From the NCBI GenBank assembly GCA_035318985.1, contig DATHDP010000036.1, forward strand, positions 1 to 36,479: a stretch of DNA of 36,479 bases, read 5' to 3'. Every line of letters begins with the position of its first letter. The first letter of the stretch is position 1. The translations under genes were made by a program, and so were the position numbers. Source of the DNA: VBAS01 sp035318985 (GTDB lineage: Bacteria; Bacteroidota; Bacteroidia; Chitinophagales; Chitinophagaceae). A model generated the notes under the pieces. The model was not told the origin of the DNA. It saw nothing but the letters and a program-made list of their open reading frames with translations, and did no database searches. Positions 16,509-24,087 of the stretch are shown in pieces.

Positions 16509-16613
16509 CGAGTATTGATAATAAAATGGTAAAGTTATTCAAAAACCACAACCGTAGGGGAAAAAGATGCAAATAGCCTGTTAATCCTTGTATGCCTAAG
16601 AACTTGAAACGCT

Positions 16614-16621
16614 TAGTTTTG
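16614..16621 (+). promoter_or_regulatory. -7-like element (TAGTTTTG) abutting the rlmD start
   Basis: TAGTTTTG matches TAnnTTTG and ends four bases before the GTG start codon of rlmD. A transcript initiated at the normal distance would begin at or next to the start codon. A -33 box at standard spacing is not obvious. Confidence 0.45.
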
Positions 16622-16625
16622 CGCC

Positions 16626-18032
16626 GTGAGAAGAAAAAAGAAAAATATTGTTCTTGAAAGGGTGTTAGTGGAGGATTACGCCGCCGAAGGAAAGAGCATT
16701 GCCCGGGTAGATGGCAAAGTCGTTTTCATCGAAAGAGTAGTGCCAGGAGATGTTGTCGATGTCAAGCTTGGTAAAAGCAAAAAAGATTGGGCGGAGGGAT
16801 ATCCTTTACAATTTCATTCCTTTTCAAAAGAAAGAACTGAACCATTTTGCCAGCATTTTGGTGTGTGTGGTGGGTGTCAATGGCAAATGCTGCCCTATGA
16901 TAAACAACTTTTTTATAAACGACAGCAGGTAGAAGATAACTTGAAGCGAATAGGAAAAATTGAATTACCCGAAATACCCGCAGTGCTAGGAGCCGATGAA
17001 ACAAAATGGTACAGGAATAAACTTGAATACACTTTTAGCTCTAAAAGATTTATTCCCGCAAATGAATTTGTAAAAGATGGTATCAATTATTTGAATGCTG
17101 CCGGCTTTCATGCAAAAGGTTTGTTTGATAAAGTTGTTGAAATTGAAAGATGCTGGTTGCAGGCTGAGCCAACAAATGTCATCCGGAAAACGATCGCTGA
17201 GTTTGCAAGAAAAAATAATTTTAGTTTTTACGACCAAAAAATGCATACTGGTTTTTTAAGAACAGTCTTGCTTCGTATTTGCGAAACAGGTGAAGTAATG
17301 GTAAATGTAGTAATGGCTGAAGACGATGAGACCAAAAGAAATTCATTGCTTGAGCATTTATTGAAGACAGTGCCCTGCATCACAACATTACTTTATACCA
17401 TCAATACAAAATGGAATGATAGCTTGTATGATCTCGATCCTGTTATTGTTACAGGCAAAGGATATGCAATTGAAAAATTGGAAGATCTACAATTCAAGAT
17501 CGGGCCAAAATCATTTTTTCAAACGAATACAAAACAGGCAGAAAAACTTTACAGTGTTACAAGAGAGTATGCTGAATTGACGGGTAACGAAATTGTTTAT
17601 GATCTCTATTGCGGTACCGGCAGCATTGGACTATTTGTAAGCAAGCTGGCAAAAAAAATAATTGGTGTTGAAATGATCGCTGATGCTATTGCTGATGCAA
17701 AAGAAAATGCAGCGTTGAATAATATTCATCATACAGATTTTTTTGCGGGTGATGTAGTTAAAATATGTGATGATGCTTTTTTTACCGCTCATGGAAAACC
17801 AGATGTTATCATTACAGATCCACCGCGGGCAGGTATGCACGAAAAGCTGGTAAAGAAAATTTTGGAAATAGGGGCGCCAACTGTGGTATATGTAAGCTGT
17901 AATCCTGCTACGCAGGCAAGAGATCTGCGTTTGCTTGATGAAAAATATGTGGTAACAAAAGTGCAGCCAGTAGATATGTTTCCGCATACCCATCATATTG
18001 AAAACGTAGTACAGCTGAAATTGAAAAGCTAA
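16626..18032 (+). CDS. rlmD: 23S rRNA (uracil-C5)-methyltransferase, RlmD/RumA family
   Basis: A 468-residue TrmA/RumA-family enzyme that methylates a uracil of 23S rRNA with S-adenosylmethionine. An N-terminal TRAM domain (about 8-66) is followed by the four iron-sulfur ligands Cys75, Cys81, Cys84 and Cys176. The SAM site is in DLYCGTGSIGLF (about 326-337), then DPPRAGM (398-404), the nucleophile Cys425 in YVSCNPAT, and the general base Glu459 in HHIENVV. The start is a GTG: the frame has no better upstream ATG, and a -7-like element ends four bases before it. Whether it modifies U1939 or U747, or both, cannot be told from sequence. Its 3' end overlaps the convergent small gene by four bases. 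Confidence 0.92.
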   Translation: MRRKKKNIVLERVLVEDYAAEGKSIARVDGKVVFIERVVPGDVVDVKLGKSKKDWAEGYPLQFHSFSKERTEPFCQHFGVCGGCQWQMLPYDKQLFYKRQQVEDNLKRIGKIELPEIPAVLGADETKWYRNKLEYTFSSKRFIPANEFVKDGINYLNAAGFHAKGLFDKVVEIERCWLQAEPTNVIRKTIAEFARKNNFSFYDQKMHTGFLRTVLLRICETGEVMVNVVMAEDDETKRNSLLEHLLKTVPCITTLLYTINTKWNDSLYDLDPVIVTGKGYAIEKLEDLQFKIGPKSFFQTNTKQAEKLYSVTREYAELTGNEIVYDLYCGTGSIGLFVSKLAKKIIGVEMIADAIADAKENAALNNIHHTDFFAGDVVKICDDAFFTAHGKPDVIITDPPRAGMHEKLVKKILEIGAPTVVYVSCNPATQARDLRLLDEKYVVTKVQPVDMFPHTHHIENVVQLKLKS

Positions 18033-18436
18033 TTTTTAGTGGAATAAGAGTCATTATAAAGTCTGATCGCCTCTCCTCTATTTTTTTGTGCTCTGAAATT
18101 AATTACAAAAAATGTTATGAATAGTCCTCCTCCAGCAATATACCAGCCTGTACTATTTTTGTTATTTGTTTCATTGTCTATCGCAATTCTGGCAAATACA
18201 GCGGCTAACAAAAAACTGCCATAGCTAACATATGATTGCGTTTTATACCTTTTGAAATAAGTGATCGCTCCGGGTGCTTTTAAAAACTCATTTTTTGCCT
18301 CATAGGATTTTAGTCTTTGACCGTTTAATTTGAAGCCACTTGGCCACTTAAAGGTCATTTGCCTGTTAGTACTATCATTCTGTGCCCTTATGAATAAAGG
18401 CATGTTAAAAAGCAAGAGATATAAAAAACATTTCAT
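18029..18436 (-). CDS. Small exported/membrane protein of unknown function
   Basis: A 135-residue protein that I do not recognise. A signal peptide (about 1-19) ends in FIRAQ. A charged central part (about 20-68) with WPSGFKLNGQRL follows. Two hydrophobic stretches (about 70-86 and 96-112) are likely membrane segments, followed by a polar tail. This resembles the small inner-membrane proteins with an exported N-terminus that are common in Bacteroidota. The gene is convergent with rlmD (four-base overlap of stop regions) and divergent from the rhomboid gene at 18502. Length, signal peptide and lack of internal stops support a real gene; the function is not inferable. Confidence 0.65.
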   Translation of the reverse strand: MKCFLYLLLFNMPLFIRAQNDSTNRQMTFKWPSGFKLNGQRLKSYEAKNEFLKAPGAITYFKRYKTQSYVSYGSFLLAAVFARIAIDNETNNKNSTGWYIAGGGLFITFFVINFRAQKNRGEAIRLYNDSYSTKN

Positions 18437-18501
18437 AAAAAGACAAATCTGACATCAATTTACCCTTTTTCTCTTTTAACCTCAAAGCTTAATTTTACCG
18501 A

Positions 18502-19221
18502 ATGAGTTTTCGATATACAAGACCAGACAGTCTCCCACCGGTAGTTAAGAATTTAATTTTTATCAATGCGTTATTTTTTCTTGCGACTGAATTTTTATTA
18601 AGAGACCAGTTTTATTTTGACGGCTTTCAGGATGAAGGGCTCCAGGGAGTTTTTGGTTTATGGCCGATCAATCACGAGAACTTCCGGCCTTACCAGATCT
18701 TCACTCACATGTTTACACATGCTGGAATTGCTCATATTTTTTTCAACATGTTTGCTTTGTGGATGTTTGGCAGAGTTTTAGAAAGTGTTTGGGGATCTAA
18801 AAAATTTCTGCTTTTCTATCTTGTTTGTGGTATTGGGGCAGCGCTGGCTCATATGACTGTTGCCTATTTTCAATATGAAAAAGTGCTTGACATGATAGAA
18901 ATGATGAAAGCAACGGGGCAAACGGAATACTTGGATATAGTTCAATCGGGAGCATACTATGCAGTTGGCGCTTCCGGAGCAATAATGGGGGTGATGGTGG
19001 GGTTTGCTTATTTGTTTCCCAATACGGAATTGATGCTTCTTTTTCCTCCAATACCAATTAAAGCAAAATGGCTGATCCTCATTATGATTGGATTTGATCT
19101 GTTTGGAGGCTTAGGAAAAACCAGCGATGGTGTTGCGCATTGGGCGCATCTTGGAGGAGCCGCTGCTGGCTTTATACTGGTTTTTATCTGGAACAAGACA
19201 AATAAAAAAACATTTTATTAG
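18502..19221 (+). CDS. Rhomboid-family intramembrane serine protease, copy 1
   Basis: A 239-residue six-helix rhomboid protease that cuts transmembrane substrates within the inner membrane. The catalytic Ser158 is in GASGAIMG (canonical GxSG) and His216 in HWAHLGGAAAG. The conserved HMFTHAGIAHIFFNMFALW segment (about 69-87) holds the His and Asn of the oxyanion region. A second rhomboid gene follows 77 bases downstream and then an EEP-family gene, an arrangement that I recall as common in Bacteroidota. TAATTTTA, one mismatch from the -7 consensus, ends four bases before the ATG. Substrates are unknown. Confidence 0.92.
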   Translation: MSFRYTRPDSLPPVVKNLIFINALFFLATEFLLRDQFYFDGFQDEGLQGVFGLWPINHENFRPYQIFTHMFTHAGIAHIFFNMFALWMFGRVLESVWGSKKFLLFYLVCGIGAALAHMTVAYFQYEKVLDMIEMMKATGQTEYLDIVQSGAYYAVGASGAIMGVMVGFAYLFPNTELMLLFPPIPIKAKWLILIMIGFDLFGGLGKTSDGVAHWAHLGGAAAGFILVFIWNKTNKKTFY

Positions 19222-19298
19222 CTAACAAGGCAAAATTGAAATAATAAAAAACAGGAACTTTGTACTTCACTTTTTTTTGACAATTTATTATTCACCCT

Positions 19299-20222
19299 AT
19301 GGGCATTTACGAAAGAGATTATAAGACCTCAAAATTCACAGATAACCTGCAGGACAATGCATTGGTACAACTCATTACCATTAACCTTGTGGTGTTTGTT
19401 TTGTTCCAGCTTATCCAGGTTTTTTACTTTTTTTCTTTTACCGAAGGAACTACCGGTGTAAAATTCATGAACGACTTTTATTACAACCTTGCCCTACCCG
19501 GAAGTTTCAGCCAATTTATACATAAGCCATGGACCCTGATCACTCACATGTTTTATCACCAGGGACTTTGGCATATTATCGGTAACATGCTTTGGCTTTG
19601 GATGTTTGGTTATATTTTTCATGACCTTACCGGTAATAGGCAGATAATCCCTTTATTTATTTATGGCGCACTGGGTGGAGCAATTGCTTTTATGCTTGCC
19701 TATAATTTTATCCCGGCATTGAGTACAATAAATGCAACTGCTACCGGGGCATCAGCAGGTATTATGGCTATTGTAGTGGCCACTACTATGCTGGCACCGG
19801 GTTATCGCATCTTTCCGATGCTCAATGGCGGCATTCCTCTGTGGGTACTCACTGCTATTTATCTTATCATAGACCTGGCGCTTATTCCTGTAAGCAATAC
19901 AGGTGGACATATTGCTCATCTTGCTGGTGGCTTCACTGGTTTTCTTTTTATCTTTTTCATGCGGCGGGGTTTCGATTGGAGTGTTGGTATCAATAATTTT
20001 TTCGATTGGATCAATAATCTTTTCAATCCTAATAAGCCAAAGAAAAAAACAAAAGAAGAACTGTTTTATAAAAGCGAAAGAAAGCCTTACACAAAAACTC
20101 CTAACCTTTCGCAACAACGCATTGATGAAATTCTTGATAAGATCAACCAGCATGGATTTCACTCTCTCACTGCTGAAGAAAAAGACCTGCTAAAAAAAGC
20201 AAGCAAGGAAGATCTCAAGTAA
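19299..20222 (+). CDS. Rhomboid-family intramembrane serine protease, copy 2, with C-terminal cytoplasmic tail
   Basis: A 307-residue rhomboid. The catalytic residues are Ser152 in TGASAGIMA and His207 in GHIAHLAGG, and HMFYHQGLWHIIGNMLWLWMFG (about 83-104) carries the oxyanion residues. The residue after the serine is Ala instead of the usual Gly (GASA, not GxSG), a variant seen in active relatives as far as I know. About 85 residues after the last helix form a basic linker (KPKKKTKEE) and a short helical domain (IDEILDKINQHGFHSLTAEEKDLL), typical of Bacteroidota rhomboids. It is tandem with copy 1 but well diverged, so the two probably have different substrates. Confidence 0.9.
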   Translation: MGIYERDYKTSKFTDNLQDNALVQLITINLVVFVLFQLIQVFYFFSFTEGTTGVKFMNDFYYNLALPGSFSQFIHKPWTLITHMFYHQGLWHIIGNMLWLWMFGYIFHDLTGNRQIIPLFIYGALGGAIAFMLAYNFIPALSTINATATGASAGIMAIVVATTMLAPGYRIFPMLNGGIPLWVLTAIYLIIDLALIPVSNTGGHIAHLAGGFTGFLFIFFMRRGFDWSVGINNFFDWINNLFNPNKPKKKTKEELFYKSERKPYTKTPNLSQQRIDEILDKINQHGFHSLTAEEKDLLKKASKEDLK

Positions 20223-20267
20223 TTAAAGAATAAGAATAATTAAAAAATAGATTGAACAAATCTAAGT

Positions 20268-20283
20268 TCCCCCTTTAGGGGGA
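20268..20283. repeat. GC-rich palindrome before the EEP gene
   Basis: TCCCCC, loop TTTA, GGGGGA, followed by ACAGGGGG. It lies between rhomboid 2 and the EEP gene in otherwise AT-rich sequence, and it resembles the GC-rich palindromes at 3171, 5057 and 21631. Confidence 0.55.
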
Positions 20284-20297
20284 CAGGGGGTTATTCG

Positions 20298-20304
20298 TAA
20301 CTTG
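20298..20304 (+). promoter_or_regulatory. -7-like element (TAACTTG) abutting the EEP gene start
   Basis: TAACTTG is a short form of TAnnTTTG and ends five bases before the ATG at 20310. It is the third case in the window of such an element next to a start codon. It is weak on its own. Confidence 0.3.
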
Positions 20305-20309
20305 CACGA

Positions 20310-21431
20310 ATGCCATCCCGCCTTCGGATCATTACAAGAAGAACTCTTGTCGTACTCAATATTATTACGGCGGTTCTATATTTACTATCCTGCCTTGCGC
20401 CTTATATTAAGCCTGCCAATTCGTGGGTAATTGCAGTTCTTGGACTTGGCTTTCCCATTTTATTAGCGTTGATGATAGGCTTTATTTTTTTATGGCTCAT
20501 CCTTAAATTAAGAAGAGTTTGGTATTCCCTTGTTGTTTTGCTGGCAGGATATAAAAGCATTAATGTTTCCTGGGCATTTAATGCACCGTCCGCATTTCAA
20601 TATCAGAAAAAGTCAAATCAAATACGGATCGCCAGCTGGAATGTGGCAAGATTTCTTGAATGGAAAAGAAACAACAGCGAAAAAAGCCAGACAAGATTAA
20701 AGATGCTTGACCAGATACGAAAGCAGGATCCTGATATTCTTTGCCTGGAAGAATTTTTTCATTCACCTGACTCTGCTTTTTATAATAATATCAGCGAGAT
20801 AAAAGCAATGGGTTATCCTTATCATTATTTTTCTTATGATCCGGATGGAGAGAAGCAATTTATAGGTGCGGCAATTTTTTCAAAATACCCGATGCTCGAT
20901 ACGGGGCTTGTTCGTTATTTCCGTCCAAGTATGACCGAGGCGCTGGTGCATGCCGATATAAAAGTGAATGATGATACGATAAGAGTATTTGCCACACATC
21001 TTCAATCTGTACAGTTCAGGCAAAAAGATTATCAAGCGATCGACGAGATAAAAACTGCCAAAGACAGCCTGATCGATAATTCAAAAACTGTGTTGGCGAA
21101 ATTGCGCAAAGCCATCATACTTCGGGCTTCACAGGCCGATATTGTCCGCCAGATAATTGATGACAGCCCCTATCCAACTATTTTTTGTGGCGATTTGAAC
21201 GATACCCCTAATTCATATACTTATTTTACCATCCGTGGCGATATGCAGGATGCATTCCTGGAAAAAGGGTTTGGTATTGGCCGCACTTATTCATCGCTTT
21301 CACCCACTCTGCGTATCGATTATATCCTGACCGATGAAAATTTTCGCATCAATCAGGTTACAAGAGTTGTTAAATATTTGTCAGACCATTTCATGTTGAT
21401 GGCTGATGTTGAACTAAAGCAAAAAAAATAA
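20310..21431 (+). CDS. Membrane-anchored endonuclease/exonuclease/phosphatase (EEP) family protein
   Basis: A 373-residue protein with about three N-terminal membrane helices (about 12-32, 38-58, 66-82) and a C-terminal DNase I-like EEP domain. EEP motifs in order: IASWNVARF (about 107-115, Asn), DILCLEEF (Glu metal ligand), FATHLQSV (His), CGDLNDTPNS (Asp/Asn), and RIDYILTD with the terminal SDHFMLM (catalytic Asp-His). The family hydrolyses phosphodiester bonds in nucleic acids, phosphoinositides or sphingomyelin-like lipids. The membrane anchor, with the domain probably on the outer face of the inner membrane, favours a lipid or extracellular nucleic acid, but the substrate is not determined. 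It follows the rhomboid pair and is followed by a candidate terminator. Confidence 0.88.
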   Translation: MPSRLRIITRRTLVVLNIITAVLYLLSCLAPYIKPANSWVIAVLGLGFPILLALMIGFIFLWLILKLRRVWYSLVVLLAGYKSINVSWAFNAPSAFQYQKKSNQIRIASWNVARFLEWKRNNSEKSQTRLKMLDQIRKQDPDILCLEEFFHSPDSAFYNNISEIKAMGYPYHYFSYDPDGEKQFIGAAIFSKYPMLDTGLVRYFRPSMTEALVHADIKVNDDTIRVFATHLQSVQFRQKDYQAIDEIKTAKDSLIDNSKTVLAKLRKAIILRASQADIVRQIIDDSPYPTIFCGDLNDTPNSYTYFTIRGDMQDAFLEKGFGIGRTYSSLSPTLRIDYILTDENFRINQVTRVVKYLSDHFMLMADVELKQKK

Positions 21432-21488
21432 TTATCTTGGCTTTGTGAAAGCACTTCTTCAATTCCGTGTTGTTAAATCTCCTTTCTC

Positions 21489-21508
21489 AGGGCTGTGCCC
21501 TATTTTTG
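21489..21508 (+). terminator. Candidate terminator after the EEP gene
   Basis: AGGGC, loop TGT, GCCCT, followed by ATTTTTG. A short GC-rich stem with a T-run 58 bases after the EEP stop. Confidence 0.5.
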
Positions 21509-21554
21509 CCAAGTTTTAATTATTAACCCGACTTTTGATTTACTATTAAGCTTT

Positions 21555-21571
21555 CGTTGCGTCGCACTCTT
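21555..21571. repeat. 17-bp interspersed repeat, copy 2
   Basis: CGTTGCGTCGCACTCTT, identical to 9253-9269 and in the same orientation on the plus strand. Confidence 0.6.
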
Positions 21572-21630
21572 CAGCTTCAGTAAGCCTGCTGTACATGAGT
21601 GGTGTTGACGAATAAAAGGAATATTCATTG

Positions 21631-21648
21631 TCCCCCGCTGGCGGGGGA
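21631..21648. repeat. Perfect GC-rich palindrome upstream of cysS
   Basis: TCCCCCGC, loop TG, GCGGGGGA. It is a perfect 8-bp stem in AT-rich surroundings, 180 bases before the cysS ATG. Confidence 0.7.
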
Positions 21649-21827
21649 AGTATTTCGATAATAAAAAAATTCCCAACTGGGGTGGACAAGAAGCTGAATA
21701 GAATTAAAGAACGCACAAGTGAGCAATTTGCGTGGCGAGGCAGCAAATTGGCAACAACAGGCGATGATAGTAGCACAAAAGCTGATAACAAAAAAATAGA
21801 GGAGATTGTTTCGCCTCGCAAATAAAC

Positions 21828-23321
21828 ATGAGCGAACTAAAAATACATAACTCGTATTCAAGACAGAAAGAAGTTTTCAAGTCGATAACTCCCGGGCATG
21901 TGGGTATGTATGTGTGCGGACCAACAGTTAGCGGTGAATCGCATCTTGGGCATGCACGGCCTTACATAACTTTTGATGTTATCTATCGTTATTTGATGCA
22001 TCTTGGTAATAAGGTCCGCTATGTTCGCAATATTACCGATGCGGGACATTTTGAAGAAGAAGGTCGTGAAGCAGAAGATAAAATTTCGAAGAAAGCCATA
22101 TTGGAAAAACTCGAACCAATGGAACTGGTGCAGAAGTACACCAACCTTTATCATTGGGCAATGGAGCAGTTCAATACGCTGAAACCAACGATCGAACCAA
22201 CTGCAACAGGGCATATTGTTGAGCAGATAGGAATGATCGAAGAGATCATAAAAGCGGGGTACGCCTATGAAGCGAATGGCTCCGTATATTTTGATGTAAA
22301 GAAGTATGCTGAATCTCATGATTACGGGAAGTTGAGTGGTCGTGTGATCGATGATCTGCTGGAAACAACCAGGGATCTGGATGGTCAGGAAGAAAAAAGA
22401 GATACTGCTGATTTTGCATTATGGAAAAATGCAGCGCCGGAACATATTATGCGCTGGAAAAGTCCATGGGGTGTTGGTTTTCCCGGCTGGCATATTGAAT
22501 GCTCGGCAATGGCAACAAAATATTTAGGGGCAGAGTTTGATATTCATGGCGGTGGTATGGATCTTTTATTTCCGCATCATGAAAGCGAGATCGCACAGAG
22601 TACAATTTGCAATCATGTAGCTCCTGTCCGTTATTGGATACATAATAATATGATCACTATTAACGGGAAAAAGATGGGGAAGAGCTATAACAATGTGATC
22701 AGGCTTACCGAACTTTTTAGCGGAGATCATCCTGCATTGGAGAAAGCTTATCATCCAATGGTAGTTCGATTTTTCATTTTGCAAACACATTACCGCAGCA
22801 CACTCGATTTTGGTAATGAAGCCTTGCAGGCAGCAGAGAAAGGATTGAAAAGATTGTGGGATGCGTATGAGAAACTAGGCCAATTGGCTGTTGGCAGTGA
22901 GCAGTCGGTAGTAGATTCAGAGTTGGATTCGAAGGTGAAAAAACTTATAACTGAGTTCGATGAATTCATGGACGATGATTTCAGTACTGCAAAAGTAATG
23001 GCGAATATGTTCGAGCTGGTGCCAATGATCAACAGCATGAGAGATAAAACAATTCAAGTTTCTGCATTGAGTAAAGAAACTTTTGAATTGCTGCAAAAGC
23101 AGATGAAAGTTTATGTGGAAGATATTCTTGGATTAAAAAGTGTAACAGAAGCTGATAATGAAAAACTGAAAGGTGTGATGGACCTGCTGATCGATATTCG
23201 CAAAGAAGCAAAGGGTAAAAAAGATTTTGCCACCAGCGATAAAATAAGAAATCAACTCACCAAACTCGGAATAAGTTTGAAAGATGAAAAGGATGGAGGG
23301 ATGAGCTGGAATATAGAATAA
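21828..23321 (+). CDS. cysS: Cysteinyl-tRNA synthetase
   Basis: A 497-residue class I aminoacyl-tRNA synthetase that charges tRNA-Cys in the cytoplasm. The signature helix is ESHLGHARPY (HIGH-type, about 37-46), preceded by Cys30 of the zinc site (YVCGPTV). WHIECSAMATKYLG and FPHHESEIAQS supply the other zinc ligands. The second signature is KKMGKSYNN (KMSKS-type with Gly). The C-terminal DALR-like helical domain includes FSTAKVMANMFELV and the end KDEKDGGMSWNIE, characteristic of CysS. Length is normal. Its stop codon is directly followed by a 160-base palindromic element. No T-box is expected in this phylum and none was recognised. Confidence 0.95.
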   Translation: MSELKIHNSYSRQKEVFKSITPGHVGMYVCGPTVSGESHLGHARPYITFDVIYRYLMHLGNKVRYVRNITDAGHFEEEGREAEDKISKKAILEKLEPMELVQKYTNLYHWAMEQFNTLKPTIEPTATGHIVEQIGMIEEIIKAGYAYEANGSVYFDVKKYAESHDYGKLSGRVIDDLLETTRDLDGQEEKRDTADFALWKNAAPEHIMRWKSPWGVGFPGWHIECSAMATKYLGAEFDIHGGGMDLLFPHHESEIAQSTICNHVAPVRYWIHNNMITINGKKMGKSYNNVIRLTELFSGDHPALEKAYHPMVVRFFILQTHYRSTLDFGNEALQAAEKGLKRLWDAYEKLGQLAVGSEQSVVDSELDSKVKKLITEFDEFMDDDFSTAKVMANMFELVPMINSMRDKTIQVSALSKETFELLQKQMKVYVEDILGLKSVTEADNEKLKGVMDLLIDIRKEAKGKKDFATSDKIRNQLTKLGISLKDEKDGGMSWNIE

Positions 23322-23481
23322 AGAACCACGATTTATAGGATTTGTTTGGGAATAAGAGGAAATAGAGGAGCCTTAAATTCTGAATGGTCAGTTTCGCTAA
23401 TCAAAAATATCTTTTACTTTCAACATGGTTTGTATTTAATTTCCTCATAATCATTTTTAAAATCAAGCTAATCGTGGTTCT
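23322..23481. repeat. Palindromic intergenic element, copy B (complete)
   Basis: The element fills the whole gap between the cysS stop and the next ATG. Its two ends are perfect 12-base inverted repeats (AGAACCACGATT at 23322-23333 and its complement at 23470-23481). They extend as imperfect arms of about 40 bases that share GATT and AGAGGA/ATGAGGA blocks. About 78 bases of non-palindromic sequence lie between the arms. The left arm matches the right arm of copy A closely. No coding capacity is evident. Terminal inverted repeats and size resemble a miniature mobile element, but no target-site duplication was identified. Confidence 0.78.
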
Positions 23482-24087
23482 ATGTATTACGTCTCTCACT
23501 TATCCAAAGATGAAAAATTAAAAAAACTGATTAGGGATCACGGCACATTCAAACTGAATAAGCAGAAAAACCTTTGTCTTTATCTCTGCTATTCTATCAT
23601 GAGCCAGCAGTTATCTACTAAAGTTGCAAGAGTTATCAAGCAACGTTTTCTTGATCTCTATGAGGGCGAGCCAACACCACAACAGATCGTTGACACTCCT
23701 TTTGCAAAACTTAGAGGCATTGGTTTAAGCAACGCAAAAGTGAGTTATGTGCAGAACGTTGCAAAGTTTGAAATGGAAAAGGGGATGGATCATAAGAAAC
23801 TTTCAAAGATGAGCAATGAAGATGTGATCGAATATTTAACGCAGATAAAAGGAGTTGGACGCTGGACAACGGAAATGTTGCTGATGTTTGCACTTGGTCG
23901 CGAAGATCTGTTTGCAATTGATGATCTTGGTTTGCAACAAGCGGTAATTGGTTTATACGATCTGAGGCACCGTAAGAAAAAAATAATGAATGCAAGGATC
24001 CTGAAGATAGCAGAGCAATGGTCGCCTTACCGCACTTATGCATGTATGTATTTGTGGAGATGGAAAGACAATGTGCCGACAAAATAA
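23482..24087 (+). CDS. AlkA-like DNA-3-methyladenine glycosylase (HhH-GPD), copy 2
   Basis: A 201-residue HhH-GPD glycosylase predicted to excise alkylated bases. SIMSQQLSTKVA (about 38-49) is the conserved QQ helix, LTQIKGVGRWTTEMLLMFAL (about 119-138) is the helix-hairpin-helix, and the catalytic Asp148 is in FAIDDLGLQQ. WSPYRTYACMYLWRW is the usual C-terminal motif. It resembles copy 1 at 7720 in architecture but differs enough that they are not recent duplicates. The ATG is directly adjacent to palindromic element B, so the transcript either starts in cysS or inside the element, and no separate ribosome-binding region exists outside the repeat. The stop is directly tail-to-tail with the outer-membrane protein gene. 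Confidence 0.88.
   Translation: MYYVSHLSKDEKLKKLIRDHGTFKLNKQKNLCLYLCYSIMSQQLSTKVARVIKQRFLDLYEGEPTPQQIVDTPFAKLRGIGLSNAKVSYVQNVAKFEMEKGMDHKKLSKMSNEDVIEYLTQIKGVGRWTTEMLLMFALGREDLFAIDDLGLQQAVIGLYDLRHRKKKIMNARILKIAEQWSPYRTYACMYLWRWKDNVPTK

Larger units (their letters stand above)
21432..21827. other. 396-base intergenic region before cysS: terminator, 17-bp repeat, GC palindrome, no credible gene
   Basis: This is the only gap over 300 bases. It holds a terminator-like hairpin (21489-21508), the second copy of the 17-bp repeat (21555-21571), a GC-rich palindrome (21631-21648) and an inverted repeat CAATTTGC/GCAAATTG (21724-21750). A TTG-started frame of 65 codons ends two bases before cysS, but its start lies on the palindrome and its product resembles nothing I recognise. 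The stretch reads like accumulated repeat sequence, and part of it may be the cysS leader. Confidence 0.6.

Noticed and set aside
21628..21825. 65-codon plus-strand frame ending two bases before cysS
   Set aside because: It starts at a TTG lying on a GC-rich palindrome, the product has no recognisable family or signal peptide, and overlapping minus-strand frames are equally open, as expected for repeat-derived sequence.
21546..21861. Minus-strand frames of 78-91 codons opposite the cysS upstream region
   Set aside because: They run through the 17-bp repeat and the palindrome, one overlaps the cysS start, and the products are Cys/Phe-rich with no coherent domain.
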